Shown: piece by piece, positions 42,401 through 51,729 of the stretch
How the letters are laid out: every line of letters begins with the position of its first letter
Position numbering within the stretch: the stretch's first letter is position 1
NCBI GenBank assembly: GCA_028284065.1
Contig: JANQSJ010000010.1
Coordinates: 422,618-486,617, forward strand
Length of the DNA stretch: 64,000 bases
Direction: 5' to 3'
Source: Parvularculaceae bacterium
GTDB lineage: Bacteria; Pseudomonadota; Alphaproteobacteria; Caulobacterales; Parvularculaceae
Translations under genes and position numbers: made by a program
Notes under the pieces: model-generated
Database searches by the model: none
What the model was told of the DNA's origin: nothing
The model's input: the letters and a program-made list of their open reading frames with translations, nothing else

Positions 42401-42705
42401 CCGCACCTGAACAAGTTTCGGCCGGCAAACGCCGCATCGACACCACCTGCACCATCACGGTGAAGCACACAGAAGAAACGCTGGAAGCGCACGTCGAACT
42501 GCATGACGGGCTATTGCCCGATGTCGGCGACAAGATCACTGTCTATGGCGCGCCGATTTCCGTCGACTACGGACGTGAGATGACGCTCACCCGCCCGGCC
42601 AGCCTCGTGCGCGGCACCGCGCTCGACAAGCTGCGCCTCAAGGTCGGCGCCATGTTTGAACTCACTGAGCTTTACGAAGTCAGCTTTTCCACCGGGAGAC
42701 TCTAA
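42397..42705 (+). CDS. Small conserved-position protein between puhC and acsF
   Basis: 102-aa soluble protein with beta-rich pattern ([68 protein letters not shown]). No family name or catalytic motif recognised. ATGA overlap with puhC and TAATG overlap with acsF make it a certain member of the operon. A small unnamed gene at this place is common in aerobic phototrophs; a helper role for the cyclase or the puh products is inference. Confidence 0.82.
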   Translation: MTAPEQVSAGKRRIDTTCTITVKHTEETLEAHVELHDGLLPDVGDKITVYGAPISVDYGREMTLTRPASLVRGTALDKLRLKVGAMFELTELYEVSFSTGRL

Positions 42706-43811
42706 TGACCGCCATCACCGACAGCTATATTGACCCCGAAATCGATCCGCTGGCGCGCAAGGCGGCCCACGAGACTTACAACACGACCGAAGAGGCCGCG
42801 AGCACCACCATGCTGAGCCCGCGCTTCTACACAACCGACTTCAAGGCCATGGACGCCATGGACGTCAGCTCGGTCCGCGCCGAATGGGACGATTTGATCG
42901 CGGAGCTCGCGAGCGACCCGAACAATGGCCACTTCAAGCGGACGAACGAATTCGACAATTGCCTCGACGCCTTGCCCGACGACCTGCGCGACGAATTCGT
43001 CGATTTTCTGGTGAGCTCCCTGACCGCCGAATTCTCCGGCTGCGTCCTTTACAAGGAAATCGTCAAGCACGTCGACAACCCGGACATCAAGGCGCTCTTC
43101 AAATATATGAGCCGGGACGAAGCGCGGCATGCCGGTTTCATCAATTACGTCCTGCGCGACTTCGGTATCGGCGTTGATCTTGGCTTCCTGACGAAGACCA
43201 AGGAGTACACCTTCTTCGGACCGAAGTTCATCTTCTACAGCGTCTATCTGTCGGAGAAGATCGGCTATGCGCGCTACATCACCATCTTCCGGGAGCTTGA
43301 GCGCAACCCGTCCAAGCGGTTCCACCCGATCTTCAAGTGGTTTGAAGAGTGGTGTAATGACGAATTCCGCCATGGCGAGGCCTTCGCGCTTCTGATGAAG
43401 GCGAACCCCAAGCTGCTGCGGGGGCCGAATGTCCTGTGGATTCGCTTCTTCCTGCTCGCGGTCTTTGCGACCATGTACATTCGCGATCACCGACGCCCGG
43501 CCTTCCACGCGGCCCTCGGCGTCGATCCGACGGAATATGACTACAAGGTCTTTAATCTGACCACAGAAATATCCCGCCAGGTGTTTCCCATTGAATTAGA
43601 CGTCAATTGCCCAAAGTTTCGCGAGAAACTGGAGGGTCTGCGCCGTATCGCCGACGACATTGAGGACGGAAAGGCCGACAAGAGCCTCTTTGGCCGGGCG
43701 CGTCAGGCGTTCCGCGGCGCCAAGGCGGCGCTCGCGTTCGCCGGTCTCTATATGCACCCCACCAAGAAGAACGAGCTGCCGTCACGCGTGCGGCTGCAAC
43801 CGATTTGGTGA
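42705..43811 (+). CDS. acsF: Aerobic Mg-protoporphyrin IX monomethyl ester oxidative cyclase
   Basis: Di-iron oxygenase forming ring E of bacteriochlorophyll with O2. Ferritin-like iron ligands are visible in [27 protein letters not shown] and [14 protein letters not shown] (ExxH-type pairs). 368 aa is normal. Start overlaps the preceding stop (TAATG). Presence of AcsF inside the puh operon points to an organism that makes pigment in air; no bchE is seen here. Confidence 0.97.
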   Translation: MTAITDSYIDPEIDPLARKAAHETYNTTEEAASTTMLSPRFYTTDFKAMDAMDVSSVRAEWDDLIAELASDPNNGHFKRTNEFDNCLDALPDDLRDEFVDFLVSSLTAEFSGCVLYKEIVKHVDNPDIKALFKYMSRDEARHAGFINYVLRDFGIGVDLGFLTKTKEYTFFGPKFIFYSVYLSEKIGYARYITIFRELERNPSKRFHPIFKWFEEWCNDEFRHGEAFALLMKANPKLLRGPNVLWIRFFLLAVFATMYIRDHRRPAFHAALGVDPTEYDYKVFNLTTEISRQVFPIELDVNCPKFREKLEGLRRIADDIEDGKADKSLFGRARQAFRGAKAALAFAGLYMHPTKKNELPSRVRLQPIW

Positions 43812-43853
43812 TGAACGGACCGGGCGACTGAACAACGGATCGAGCGCTGACGC

Positions 43854-44666
43854 ATGGTTTCCGACCTACTTCCACTGTTCGTATTTGCGACCATTGTCTG
43901 GTGGTCGAGCACCGGCGTCGTGCTCTGGCTGACGCGGCGGCCCGCGCGTGCGTTCCCGAGGATCGCGCTCGCGGCCGTCCTGGTCGGCCTAGCGGCGACG
44001 CTCGCAACGTTGGGCGCGCGTGAGGTGGGCGGCGCGGCGGGCGCGTACATCGGGTTTTCGCTCGGTCTCGCGATCTGGGGCGCGCATGAAGTGCTCTTCC
44101 TGCTCGGCTTTGTCAGCGGGTCGCGAAAAACTCCCTGCCCGCCCGGCCTGTCGACATTCTCGCGGTTCCTGGCGTCGACTGAAGCGATCATCCACCATGA
44201 GCTTCTGCTGGCCGGGCATGCGCTTGCGCTGTTCGCATTGAGCGCAGGGGCCGCCAACCAGGCGGCGGCGATGACGTTCGCGCTTCTTTGGGTGATGCGG
44301 CTCAGTTCAAAGCTGATAGTATTCTTCGGCGCGCCGAACATCTCCGAAGAGTTCCTGCCGCGGCATCTGGCGTATCTCGGCACCTATTTCAGCAAGCGTC
44401 AGAATCCAGCTTGCGCGCTTCCGTCGCTCGCCTTCGTCCTGTGCCTGACGCTCGGGTTCGGCGCGAGCGCGCTCGGCGTCGCCAGCGGCGGCTTCGACTG
44501 GACCATCCGCGCCCTACTCGCCTGTCTGGCCGGCCTCGCCCTTTTTGAACACGTAGCGCTAATCGCGCCGGTGCCCGACGCAGCTTTGTGGGCATGGGCG
44601 GCGCGCGAACCGAAAAGCCCATTCACACAAGAAACGTCTCAATCACCGGCTGGAGGAAACCAATGA
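43854..44666 (+). CDS. puhE: Photosynthetic complex assembly protein PuhE (DUF3623)
   Basis: Polytopic membrane protein (about seven spans) of the DUF3623/PuhE family, implicated in reaction-centre assembly and pigment balance. Recognisable stretches are [24 protein letters not shown] split across two helices, [19 protein letters not shown], and [23 protein letters not shown]. 270 aa. It follows acsF after 42 bases and its stop overlaps hemA (ATGA). Confidence 0.93.
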   Translation: MVSDLLPLFVFATIVWWSSTGVVLWLTRRPARAFPRIALAAVLVGLAATLATLGAREVGGAAGAYIGFSLGLAIWGAHEVLFLLGFVSGSRKTPCPPGLSTFSRFLASTEAIIHHELLLAGHALALFALSAGAANQAAAMTFALLWVMRLSSKLIVFFGAPNISEEFLPRHLAYLGTYFSKRQNPACALPSLAFVLCLTLGFGASALGVASGGFDWTIRALLACLAGLALFEHVALIAPVPDAALWAWAAREPKSPFTQETSQSPAGGNQ

Positions 44667-45877
44667 ACTACGAAGACTTTTTCAAAGGCCGGTTGCAAGC
44701 GCTGCAGGACGAGGGGAACTACCGCACTTTCGCCGATATTGAGCGAAGGGCGGGGTCGTTTCCGAACGCCGCGTGCCACAATGACAACGCCCCCGACAAT
44801 GTCACCGTGTGGTGCTCCAACGACTATCTCGGCATGGGCCAGCACCCGGACGTTCTGCAAGCGATGCATGAGACGCTCGACTCGTGCGGCGCAGGGGCCG
44901 GCGGCACGCGGAACATCTCAGGGACGAACCACCACCATGTGCTACTAGAGCGTGAACTCGCTGATTTGCACGGCAAGGAAGCGGCCCTTCTCTTCACATC
45001 AGGATACGTTTCGAACTGGGCGACCCTTTCCACCCTCGCCGCAAAGGTTCCAGACTGCGTCGTCCTGTCGGACGCGCTCAATCATGCGTCGATGATTGAG
45101 GGCATCCGCCACAGCCGCTGCGAGAAACATGTCTTCAAGCACAATGACGTCGCCGATCTGGAGAGACGTCTCGGGGACCTCGACCCGGACGCGCCTAAAC
45201 TAATTGCTTTTGAATCCGTCTACTCGATGGACGGCGACATCGCGCCGATTGCGGAGATCTGCGATGTGGCGGACGCCTATGGCGCGATGACGTATCTCGA
45301 TGAAGTGCACGCCGTCGGGCTTTATGGCCCCCGCGGCGGCGGCGTCGCTGAACGCGAAGGCCTGATGGACCGGCTGACGGTTATAGAAGGCACGCTCGGC
45401 AAGGCATTTGGCGTCCTTGGCGGCTATATCGCGGCGTCGGCGGCTTTGTGCGACTTCGTCCGCAGTTTCGCCTCGGGCTTCATCTTCACGACGGCGCTGC
45501 CGCCCGCCGTGGCGGCCGGCGCGTACACCAGCATCCGCCACCTGAAGTCGAGCGACGCCGAAAGACTCGCCCAGCGTGAGCGCGTCGCCGAGGTGCGCGC
45601 CCGACTGCGGCGTATCGGCATCCCGACGCTTGAGAACGAAAGCCACATCGTGCCGGTGATGGTCGGCGACCCGATCAAATGCAAGTGGATCAGCGACTGG
45701 CTGATGGCTAACCACGGCATCTACGTGCAGCCGATAAACTATCCGACGGTGCCAAAGGGGACGGAACGGTTGCGCCTTACCCCGTCGCCCGTGCACTCCG
45801 CAGGCGATATCGACAGCCTTGTCACCGCGCTTTCGGAGATCTGGTCCCAATGCCAGCTTGCGCGATCGGTCGCCTGA
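44663..45877 (+). CDS. hemA: 5-aminolevulinate synthase
   Basis: PLP enzyme condensing glycine with succinyl-CoA, the Shemin route to all tetrapyrroles. The glycine-rich stretch [12 protein letters not shown] (near 76-87), [22 protein letters not shown] and the PLP lysine in EGTLGKAFG (Lys247) are intact. 404 aa. GGAGGAA lies six bases before the ATG and the start overlaps puhE. Placement at the end of the bch-puh superoperon ties precursor supply to pigment synthesis. Confidence 0.96.
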   Translation: MNYEDFFKGRLQALQDEGNYRTFADIERRAGSFPNAACHNDNAPDNVTVWCSNDYLGMGQHPDVLQAMHETLDSCGAGAGGTRNISGTNHHHVLLERELADLHGKEAALLFTSGYVSNWATLSTLAAKVPDCVVLSDALNHASMIEGIRHSRCEKHVFKHNDVADLERRLGDLDPDAPKLIAFESVYSMDGDIAPIAEICDVADAYGAMTYLDEVHAVGLYGPRGGGVAEREGLMDRLTVIEGTLGKAFGVLGGYIAASAALCDFVRSFASGFIFTTALPPAVAAGAYTSIRHLKSSDAERLAQRERVAEVRARLRRIGIPTLENESHIVPVMVGDPIKCKWISDWLMANHGIYVQPINYPTVPKGTERLRLTPSPVHSAGDIDSLVTALSEIWSQCQLARSVA

Positions 45878-45892
45878 CTTTGTCGGAGGTAA

Positions 45893-46051
45893 ATGTTTGA
45901 CTTCTGGCGAGGCGCGCCAGGCGACGCGGATCAACAGGGGAGCTCACTAGCGACCTCTGATCTCTTCGGCGGTCCTCTTGGCAGGCGCCTGGATAGGTCT
46001 TTTCGATCAAAATCCACTGTTTTCAGCAGCTTTGTCGGCTTGACCGCATAA
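45893..46051 (+). CDS. Possible 52-aa protein after hemA
   Basis: A short open frame starting MFDFWRGAPGDADQQGSS and ending STVFSSFVGLTA, preceded by GGAGGT only two bases from the ATG (tight but strong complementarity). It has no hydrophobic span and no recognised family. It lies 15 bases after hemA on the same strand and could be the last gene of the superoperon. Coding is uncertain. The rest of 45878-46171 shows nothing else. Confidence 0.3.
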   Translation: MFDFWRGAPGDADQQGSSLATSDLFGGPLGRRLDRSFRSKSTVFSSFVGLTA

Positions 46052-46171
46052 TTGGCGACAGAGACAGTCCACGCATGCAGCGTGATGTCGTCTTTCCGAA
46101 CATTTGCGCGCGCCAGCGGCGCCCGGTCTTGCCTGCCGGTCGCCTGTCCCAACAGCATCATCGAGGGTTGC

Positions 46172-47281
46172 ATGGGATCCTCTGATGACCTTGCGGCGAT
46201 CAGCGCCGCAACAAGGCGCCGCATCGCCCGACGCGGGCCGGACGGGCGGCTTGACGCCCACTCGCCGCCAAAACAGCGGCGGCAAACAGACAATCAGATC
46301 GAGCGAAGAGGCCACGCGCTGAGCCAGCTGGTAGAGGGCCTTTCGGACGCGGTGGATGCGTTTTTGAGGCGCGCGACGCTGAACCATCGGCATACGAACG
46401 CGAAGTCAAATTCGCCCGCGTCCGGCGGTCGGCGCATTCGGCGAAGTCCATTCATCCCCCTCATCAGCGGAGACGGCTTCTCCGCGCCGTCGCAGGCGGC
46501 GTCTTTTTCGGCAGAGGGGAGCGACGGTCTCGGACTTCGAAACACGGATCAGCTCTTCGAATGGCGCGGCGCAGCCGCCGGCTGGGCCGCGGCCGCGGCG
46601 AATGAGGCCGCGCCCGATTGGCCGCCGCGGCATGAAATTGACGTCCTCGCCAGGTCGGCGGCTCAGCTTGAGCCCTTCGCGCAGGAATTCGAACAGTTGA
46701 GCGCCGTAAAGGTTGTCGCCCAAAATGAAGCGGAGCTTATCCGAAAGGTCGAGCAAGCCGCGCGGCGTTTGGGCGACCTATGGCGTACGGATGAAATCGA
46801 CATGCTCGGCCTGACAGTCGGCGTTATCCGTCTTCAGATGACCGCCCGACAAGCCTTGTGGGGCGCCGGTCGACAGTCGCCATCGGCCGCCGCGACCGCC
46901 TCCATTCTCATTGTCGGCCTTCCGGGAGAACCGTGCGCGCTTGGCCCCGTCCTTGACTCAGGGATACTGTGGCGTCGTGGCTGGCGTCCCTGTTTCCGCT
47001 ATCCTTCGGACTGGCGCTCGCTGTTAAGTCTCTTGCGCAACCAACATTTCGACGTGCTTGACCTGTGCGCCAGCAGCGTTTTCGGGTCGTTGCGCGATGC
47101 GCGCGCGCTTTCCGAGGCCATTGAGGCCGCTCGCGCTGAATCTCGGAATCGCGACCTCAAAATCGTCGTCGGCGGTCGTTTGTTCCATGAACATCACTTC
47201 GCGGCGAATGCGGTCGGCGCTGACTACAGCGTCGGATCGGCCATGGAAATTGATCGCGCCATGCGTCACCTGATTCACTGA
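46172..47281 (+). CDS. AerR/PpaA-like regulator with altered B12-binding motif
   Basis: 369-aa paralog of AerR. The arginine-rich N-terminal 150 residues look disordered; then comes an AerR-like helical domain (ARRLGDLWRTDEIDMLGLTVGVIRLQ, with Trp204 matching Trp96 of AerR) and a Rossmann-like domain ending in LKIVVGGRLFHEHHF. At the cobalamin loop the DxHxxG motif is replaced by GEPCALG (253-258), so the axial histidine is Cys255. ATG 46172 has GAGGG five bases ahead. It follows hemA at the edge of the photosynthesis cluster. It may bind heme, bind no cofactor, or act as a partner of AerR/PpsR; which one is not shown by sequence. Confidence 0.8.
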   Translation: MGSSDDLAAISAATRRRIARRGPDGRLDAHSPPKQRRQTDNQIERRGHALSQLVEGLSDAVDAFLRRATLNHRHTNAKSNSPASGGRRIRRSPFIPLISGDGFSAPSQAASFSAEGSDGLGLRNTDQLFEWRGAAAGWAAAAANEAAPDWPPRHEIDVLARSAAQLEPFAQEFEQLSAVKVVAQNEAELIRKVEQAARRLGDLWRTDEIDMLGLTVGVIRLQMTARQALWGAGRQSPSAAATASILIVGLPGEPCALGPVLDSGILWRRGWRPCFRYPSDWRSLLSLLRNQHFDVLDLCASSVFGSLRDARALSEAIEAARAESRNRDLKIVVGGRLFHEHHFAANAVGADYSVGSAMEIDRAMRHLIH

Positions 47282-47293
47282 CGCGCACTCTCT

Positions 47294-47515
47294 TTATCGC
47301 TCCGCCTGGCCGGCTCCCTCATCTCCCGCCAACGCCGCGTCGTCCACGTCGCCAGCGGGAATCGCGTAGCCGCCGGCGAGCCAGCGATGCAGGTCGATGT
47401 CGGCGCACCGTTTGGAGCAGAATGGCGTATAGTGATCCGCGGTCGGCGCTCCGCATTCCGGACAAATTCCGCCGGCGCGACGCCCTCCCGACGCGTCAGA
47501 GTTCGACGATGTCAT
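47294..47515 (-). CDS. yacG: DNA gyrase inhibitor YacG-like zinc protein
   Basis: 73-aa zinc-ribbon protein; E. coli YacG binds GyrB and inhibits gyrase. The four zinc cysteines are present in CPECG and [11 protein letters not shown], and the family tryptophan stretch [11 protein letters not shown] follows. The start lies 20 bases inside the 3' end of the upstream RNase E/G-like gene, a common alphaproteobacterial arrangement. Confidence 0.88.
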   Translation of the reverse strand: MTSSNSDASGGRRAGGICPECGAPTADHYTPFCSKRCADIDLHRWLAGGYAIPAGDVDDAALAGDEGAGQAER

Positions 47516-48641
47516 GGCGCGCTTCTCCTTTTCGTTCAGTTTGGACGACGTCAAATCGCGCGCCGAAGCGGGCGACAAGCCGGTCGGCCCAGTGCGGCCG
47601 ATCCTCAATATAAGACACAATTTCCTCCGGCGCGCGCAGTTCAAGCCGCGCCGACGGTCGCCGGCGCAGCCGCATTTCAAGCGCGCGCAATGCGGCCTTG
47701 GCGCGCCAGTCGAGCGTGAACTGGCGGCCTGGCCGCGCGGTCTCCGGGGCGTCCGGAGCGATTTCCGTCGCGCACGCCAAGAGAGAGCGGTGGCGGCGCG
47801 GCCGGGTCACGCGGACAAACCCATCCCGTCCTGCGTCTTCGACGCGCCCAAACGTCCGCGCCAGGCGCGATAGGCGCTTGCGCTCTTCAGCCTCCGATAT
47901 AGCGGGAAAGTCGACCCCGACGATGCCGCCAATCGCGCGGCGATCAAGCTCCGCGGCGAGAAACGCCGCCGCCGTCTCAATGAAGGCCAACTCGCCACGG
48001 CCGCGCGCGACCCGCGCATCGGCCGTCCTGTCGACGTCGACCATCGCGCCAACTTCGGTTTCGTCGAAGGTGAAGACGGCGTCGCCCGCCCGCAAAGCCC
48101 TTTGGAGGCTCGCCTCCAAAGTCGCTTCGATTTCATCCGTCCACGCCACGTCGGCTTGCCCGGGGCCCACGATGTCGGCGCGGTCGTCGGGCCAGACGCG
48201 CAATGCCCGCTCGGCCGCGGTGTCGAAGGGGTCAATCCGACCAATCCGTTCAGTCACCCTAACCGCCGCCTCAACGCGCCGGCGCGCTTCGTCGCAGAGC
48301 CCCGCCCGCCAATCGCCATCGAGTTCGACAGCCTTCCGGCCATCGCTGTCACGTCGAACGCGGACGACTATCGGCGCGCCTTCGACTAGCTTCGTTTGCG
48401 CGCGCTTCGCCGTCAGAAACCCGCGTCCGTCTGCGCCGAGGTCAATAAAGGCGCCCCCGAGCGCCGGGGCGAGGTCGACGACCCTTCCCGTCACAATATC
48501 GCCGACGCCCAAGGGCGGCGAAGCTTCCGCTCCATCGCCTTCAGCGGCGCCGAACCAGAATCCACGCACGACGCCGTCAATAGTCCGCGCGACGCGGGTC
48601 TCGGCCGCGCCGGCGTCGATCAACAGGACTGACCGGCTCAT
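47496..48641 (-). CDS. Ribonuclease E/G-family protein (short form)
   Basis: 381-aa RNase E/G-like protein with an N-terminal S1-like region ([31 protein letters not shown]) and a DNase-I-like region with [19 protein letters not shown], corresponding to the metal-binding GG(I)xxIDF segment of RNase E/G. It is shorter than full RNase G and lacks obvious zinc-link cysteines, as is usual for this alphaproteobacterial form next to maf and yacG. Probably acts on RNA; substrate unknown. Overlaps maf by four bases. Confidence 0.82.
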   Translation of the reverse strand: MSRSVLLIDAGAAETRVARTIDGVVRGFWFGAAEGDGAEASPPLGVGDIVTGRVVDLAPALGGAFIDLGADGRGFLTAKRAQTKLVEGAPIVVRVRRDSDGRKAVELDGDWRAGLCDEARRRVEAAVRVTERIGRIDPFDTAAERALRVWPDDRADIVGPGQADVAWTDEIEATLEASLQRALRAGDAVFTFDETEVGAMVDVDRTADARVARGRGELAFIETAAAFLAAELDRRAIGGIVGVDFPAISEAEERKRLSRLARTFGRVEDAGRDGFVRVTRPRRHRSLLACATEIAPDAPETARPGRQFTLDWRAKAALRALEMRLRRRPSARLELRAPEEIVSYIEDRPHWADRLVARFGARFDVVQTERKGEARHDIVEL

Positions 48642-49252
48642 CGCGGCGGATCGCCGGTTAGTCCAATCCCCTCAAGCAGGTTCGCCGTCTCGTGAAGCGG
48701 CAAGCCGACCACGTTCGAATATGAGCCGACAATGGCGATCACATGCGCTGCAAAGCGCCCCTGAATGGCGTAGCCGCCGGCTTTCCCGCGCCACTCGCCG
48801 CTTCTCAGATAGTCAGCGATGTGCCGCGACGTCAGACAACGCACCCTCACCCGGGTTTCAACAAGCCGTTCGCAGCGGCGCCCACCAGGAGCGGCGAGCG
48901 CGACGCCCGTAAAAACGCGGTGGGCCCGGCCCGACAGCAGTTGAAGGCACCGCCGCGCAATCTCCGGGTCCTCGGCCTTCGGCAGGATGCGCCGACCGCA
49001 GGCGACGACAGTGTCGGCCGCAAGGACATGGCGGTCCGGCCGGCGCGCGGCGACGACCTGCGCCTTCTCACGCGCCAGCCGCGAGGCGAAAGCCCTCGGC
49101 GTTTCGTTCCTTAAGGGCGACTCGTCAATGTCCGCCGGCTCAATGTCGCCCGGCGCAACGCCAATCTGCTCAAGCAGCGAGGCGCGGCGGGGGCTTGCGC
49201 TCGCCAGCGTCAGACGATCCGCACCCACCAGCGCCTTGGCCTGCGGCGCCAT
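48638..49252 (-). CDS. maf: Maf-family nucleotide pyrophosphatase
   Basis: House-cleaning pyrophosphatase acting on dTTP/UTP or modified nucleotides. Motifs LASASPRRASLLEQIG at 16-31, the catalytic AADTVVACG, and GEWRGKAGGYAIQGRFA near 153-169 are typical. 204 aa. Operon order infA, maf, RNase E/G-like, yacG is conserved in alphaproteobacteria; maf follows infA by three bases. Confidence 0.93.
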   Translation of the reverse strand: MAPQAKALVGADRLTLASASPRRASLLEQIGVAPGDIEPADIDESPLRNETPRAFASRLAREKAQVVAARRPDRHVLAADTVVACGRRILPKAEDPEIARRCLQLLSGRAHRVFTGVALAAPGGRRCERLVETRVRVRCLTSRHIADYLRSGEWRGKAGGYAIQGRFAAHVIAIVGSYSNVVGLPLHETANLLEGIGLTGDPPR

Positions 49253-49255
49253 CCG

Positions 49256-49474
49256 CTATTTGAAACGATAAGTGACGCGGCCCTTGGTCAGGTCATAGGG
49301 CGACATTTCCACAAGCACCTTATCGCCAGCGAGCACGCGGATGCGGTTCTTGCGCATCTTACCCGCCGTGTGCGCAATCAGCTCGTGGCCGTTTTCCAGC
49401 TTCACGCGAAATGTTGCGTTCGGCAGCAGTTCCTCAACGACTCCCTCGAACTCGAGCAGCTCTTCCTTCGCCAT
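49256..49474 (-). CDS. infA: Translation initiation factor IF-1
   Basis: 72-aa S1/OB-fold factor that occupies the ribosomal A site during initiation. The start [20 protein letters not shown] and the end [19 protein letters not shown] are diagnostic. The ATG at 49474 was chosen over a longer frame for the universal IF-1 N-terminus. Confidence 0.97.
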   Translation of the reverse strand: MAKEELLEFEGVVEELLPNATFRVKLENGHELIAHTAGKMRKNRIRVLAGDKVLVEMSPYDLTKGRVTYRFK

Positions 49475-49564
49475 CAAATCCCCGAATGCCCCGCCGCGGC
49501 GCTGCGCGTCAGGCGGTGTCAATCTAACGTTCGGCGCGGAAAATGATGGCGCGCGGCCGGAAAA

Positions 49565-50005
49565 TCAAGGCTCGGACAGCTCACTGGCGAACCGGGCCGC
49601 AATTTGGGCTGCGAGAGCATCCCGCACGCGGCGATAACTCTCCATAATCTGGTCGCGAGAACCGCGGGTCAGAGAAGGGTTTTCAGTGTCCCAGAACTCG
49701 ATCTTGTCCGCCGCGACCTGCTCTTTGAGCGCAGCTTCAGCCTCGTGGGTCAACGCGACGAAGAGATCGAACTTGGATAGGTCAGTCGCCGCGAGATCCT
49801 GTGGCGGGCTCGCCGGCGCGGGCGCCCCGACCTCCTCCAGGGTGGCCGGCAGGAACGGGTCCGGCGCGCCTTCATAGACGCCCGCCGACACGGCGGCGAC
49901 CCGATCCTCCGCGCGCGCCGCCGCCGCAGCCTGTCGCAGCAGGATCTCCGCCATCGGCGAGCGCACCGAGTTCTGGTTGCAAACGAACAGCACTGAATAG
50001 GCCAT
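49565..50005 (-). CDS. Low-molecular-weight protein tyrosine phosphatase-like (ArsC/Wzb fold)
   Basis: 146-aa phosphatase with the CX5R(S/T) active loop CNQNSVRS at about residues 9-16 and a general-acid region near FWDTENP. The family also contains thioredoxin-coupled arsenate reductases, so tyrosine phosphatase is the fold-level call. Located between UPF0262 and infA in a conserved alphaproteobacterial block. Confidence 0.86.
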   Translation of the reverse strand: MAYSVLFVCNQNSVRSPMAEILLRQAAAAARAEDRVAAVSAGVYEGAPDPFLPATLEEVGAPAPASPPQDLAATDLSKFDLFVALTHEAEAALKEQVAADKIEFWDTENPSLTRGSRDQIMESYRRVRDALAAQIAARFASELSEP

Positions 50006-50025
50006 GCCGGACTGCCCCCGCGCGT

Positions 50026-50511
50026 TTAGCGCATGTGAAAACTGCAAATCAGCGTAAAAAGCCGCCGCGCCGTATCGAGGTCCATGCGGATTTTGTCTTC
50101 AAGCCGCTCCATAAGGATCTCAGAGCCCTCATTGTGCATCGCTCGGCGCGCCATATCGACAGTCTCGATCTGCGCGGGCGCCGCGTTTCGGATCGCGTCG
50201 AAATAGCTTTCGCAGAGCAGAAAGTAGTCCTTGATGATCTTGCGGAATGGGGTCATCGACAGATGCACTTGCCCGATCGCTTCGCCGCCTGCGCGGCGCA
50301 CATCGAAGACTAGTCGCCTGTCTAGATAGGAGAGGTGAAGCTCGAAAGGTCCGTCGCCGGCGCCTATCGGCTCAAAGTAATTCTCCTCTTTCAGATCGAA
50401 TATCGCGACCTTCCGCTCATGCTCGACATCTGCGGTGGCGGGCGCGAGCGAGCGTTCGTCGAGACTGATCTCGGCGATTCGAAAGTTCGACCTGTCGCCC
50501 GTTTGCGTCAC
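50026..50511 (-). CDS. UPF0262-family protein
   Basis: 161-aa conserved alphaproteobacterial protein of unknown function. Family stretches: RIAEISLDERSL, VEHERKVAIFDLKEENYFEP, HLSMTPFRKIIKDYFLLCESYFDAI and the C-terminus LDTARRLFTLICSFHMR. Cytoplasmic, no enzyme motif. Usually found between hisD and a small phosphatase gene, as here except for the inserted DUF481 gene. Confidence 0.92.
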   Translation of the reverse strand: MTQTGDRSNFRIAEISLDERSLAPATADVEHERKVAIFDLKEENYFEPIGAGDGPFELHLSYLDRRLVFDVRRAGGEAIGQVHLSMTPFRKIIKDYFLLCESYFDAIRNAAPAQIETVDMARRAMHNEGSEILMERLEDKIRMDLDTARRLFTLICSFHMR

Positions 50512-50582
50512 GCGCGCCCCGTCTTCGCCACAAATCCCCTCTTAACCCCATCCGAGATGAAGGTCACCAACGGAAGCAAAAG

Positions 50583-51671
50583 ATGGTTAACGGTAATCGC
50601 GTAAGACCCCCCTCCATGGACCGCTTACTTGCATTTGCGCGGCCGGCGTCGGCCGCCTTCGCCCTAGCCGCATTGGCGGGTTCGCCCGCGATCGCCGCCG
50701 AGGCGCCGCCGGGCCTCGCAAAGGAGCTGATCGACGCGGCGGCCGAGACCGGCGATATAAGCCGTGTACGCATTGTTTCGGAAGAGCTCGCCAAGGTTCT
50801 GCCGGCCTTCCGCGACGAGATCGAAGGCTACGCGGATACAATGGCGAGCGTGATGGCCGCAAGCGCCGCCGCCGCGACCGGCGCGGATGCGCCCACGGCG
50901 GACGCGCTCGAGAACGCCGCGACGGTCGCGGCTGCGGCGCCTACCGAAACGCCGCCGGCCGAAACGCAACCCACCGAATCGAAGCCTGCCGAAGCGCATC
51001 CCGCCGGCGGCGCAAAGAACGGTCTCTTTCGGAACTGGACCGGCGACGCCAATTTCGGCGCGTCATTTGCTTCGGGAAACTCCGACAATGTCGCCATTGG
51101 CGGCGCCTTTGAGGCGAAGCGCGAGCAGGGCAAGCTCGTTCACGATTTTCGCGGCTATTTCGACATCGGCGAAGCGGCAGGCGTCGTAAACCAGCGCCGC
51201 TGGGGCGCCTCCTACAAGCTCGATGTTGCGCTCAGCGAGCGGTCCTACGCCTTCACGCGTTTCGCATATGACGAGGACGAATTTTCAGGCTTCGACTACC
51301 GGTTGTTCGCCGGCGCGGGCGCCGGCTACTTTCTTGCCAAGTCGGAGCCCTTCACCCTCAAGGTCGAAGGCGGCCCTGGCTATCGCTACTCGCCAATCGA
51401 CGATACGCGTGACGTGGACGAGGAAATCGCGCTTTACGCCGGCGTCGATCTCGACTGGGTGATCCGTGAGGGGCTGAAGTTCGAGCAGGACGTCGCCGTG
51501 ACGTGGACCGACCCGACGACGACGACTGAATCGACCACAAGTCTCGCCGCGACAATCGCCGGCGGGCTTACGGCGGGGGTTGCGTTCAGCTATCGGTTCG
51601 AAACCAATCCGCCCGCGGGCCGTCTCAGAGAAGACACGGTGCTGCGCGCGACGCTCGGCTACGATTTTTAG
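50583..51671 (+). CDS. DUF481 outer-membrane beta-barrel-like protein
   Basis: Exported 362-aa protein. A signal peptide ends near AIAAEA; a helical and alanine/proline-rich segment (with repeated PTE/PAE units, about 120-145) leads to a DUF481 domain (FGASFASGNSDNVAIGGAFEAKREQG to the end), a putative outer-membrane barrel ending LRATLGYDF with C-terminal phenylalanine. GGAAG lies six bases before ATG 50583; ATG 50616 is an alternative. Divergent from UPF0262 and interrupts the hisD-UPF0262 neighbourhood. Confidence 0.82.
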   Translation: MVNGNRVRPPSMDRLLAFARPASAAFALAALAGSPAIAAEAPPGLAKELIDAAAETGDISRVRIVSEELAKVLPAFRDEIEGYADTMASVMAASAAAATGADAPTADALENAATVAAAAPTETPPAETQPTESKPAEAHPAGGAKNGLFRNWTGDANFGASFASGNSDNVAIGGAFEAKREQGKLVHDFRGYFDIGEAAGVVNQRRWGASYKLDVALSERSYAFTRFAYDEDEFSGFDYRLFAGAGAGYFLAKSEPFTLKVEGGPGYRYSPIDDTRDVDEEIALYAGVDLDWVIREGLKFEQDVAVTWTDPTTTTESTTSLAATIAGGLTAGVAFSYRFETNPPAGRLREDTVLRATLGYDF

Positions 51672-51729
51672 GCGTCGCGAGGCGGACAATTCAGCGCCCT
51701 GCGCGCCACCCAATTCGCCGGGAAAGGCC

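Noticed and set aside
46031..46060. Possible PpsR site upstream of the AerR-like gene (TGTCGGCTTGACCGC...GCGACA)
   Set aside because: The TGT and ACA arms are not 12 bases apart and the inner bases are not symmetric.
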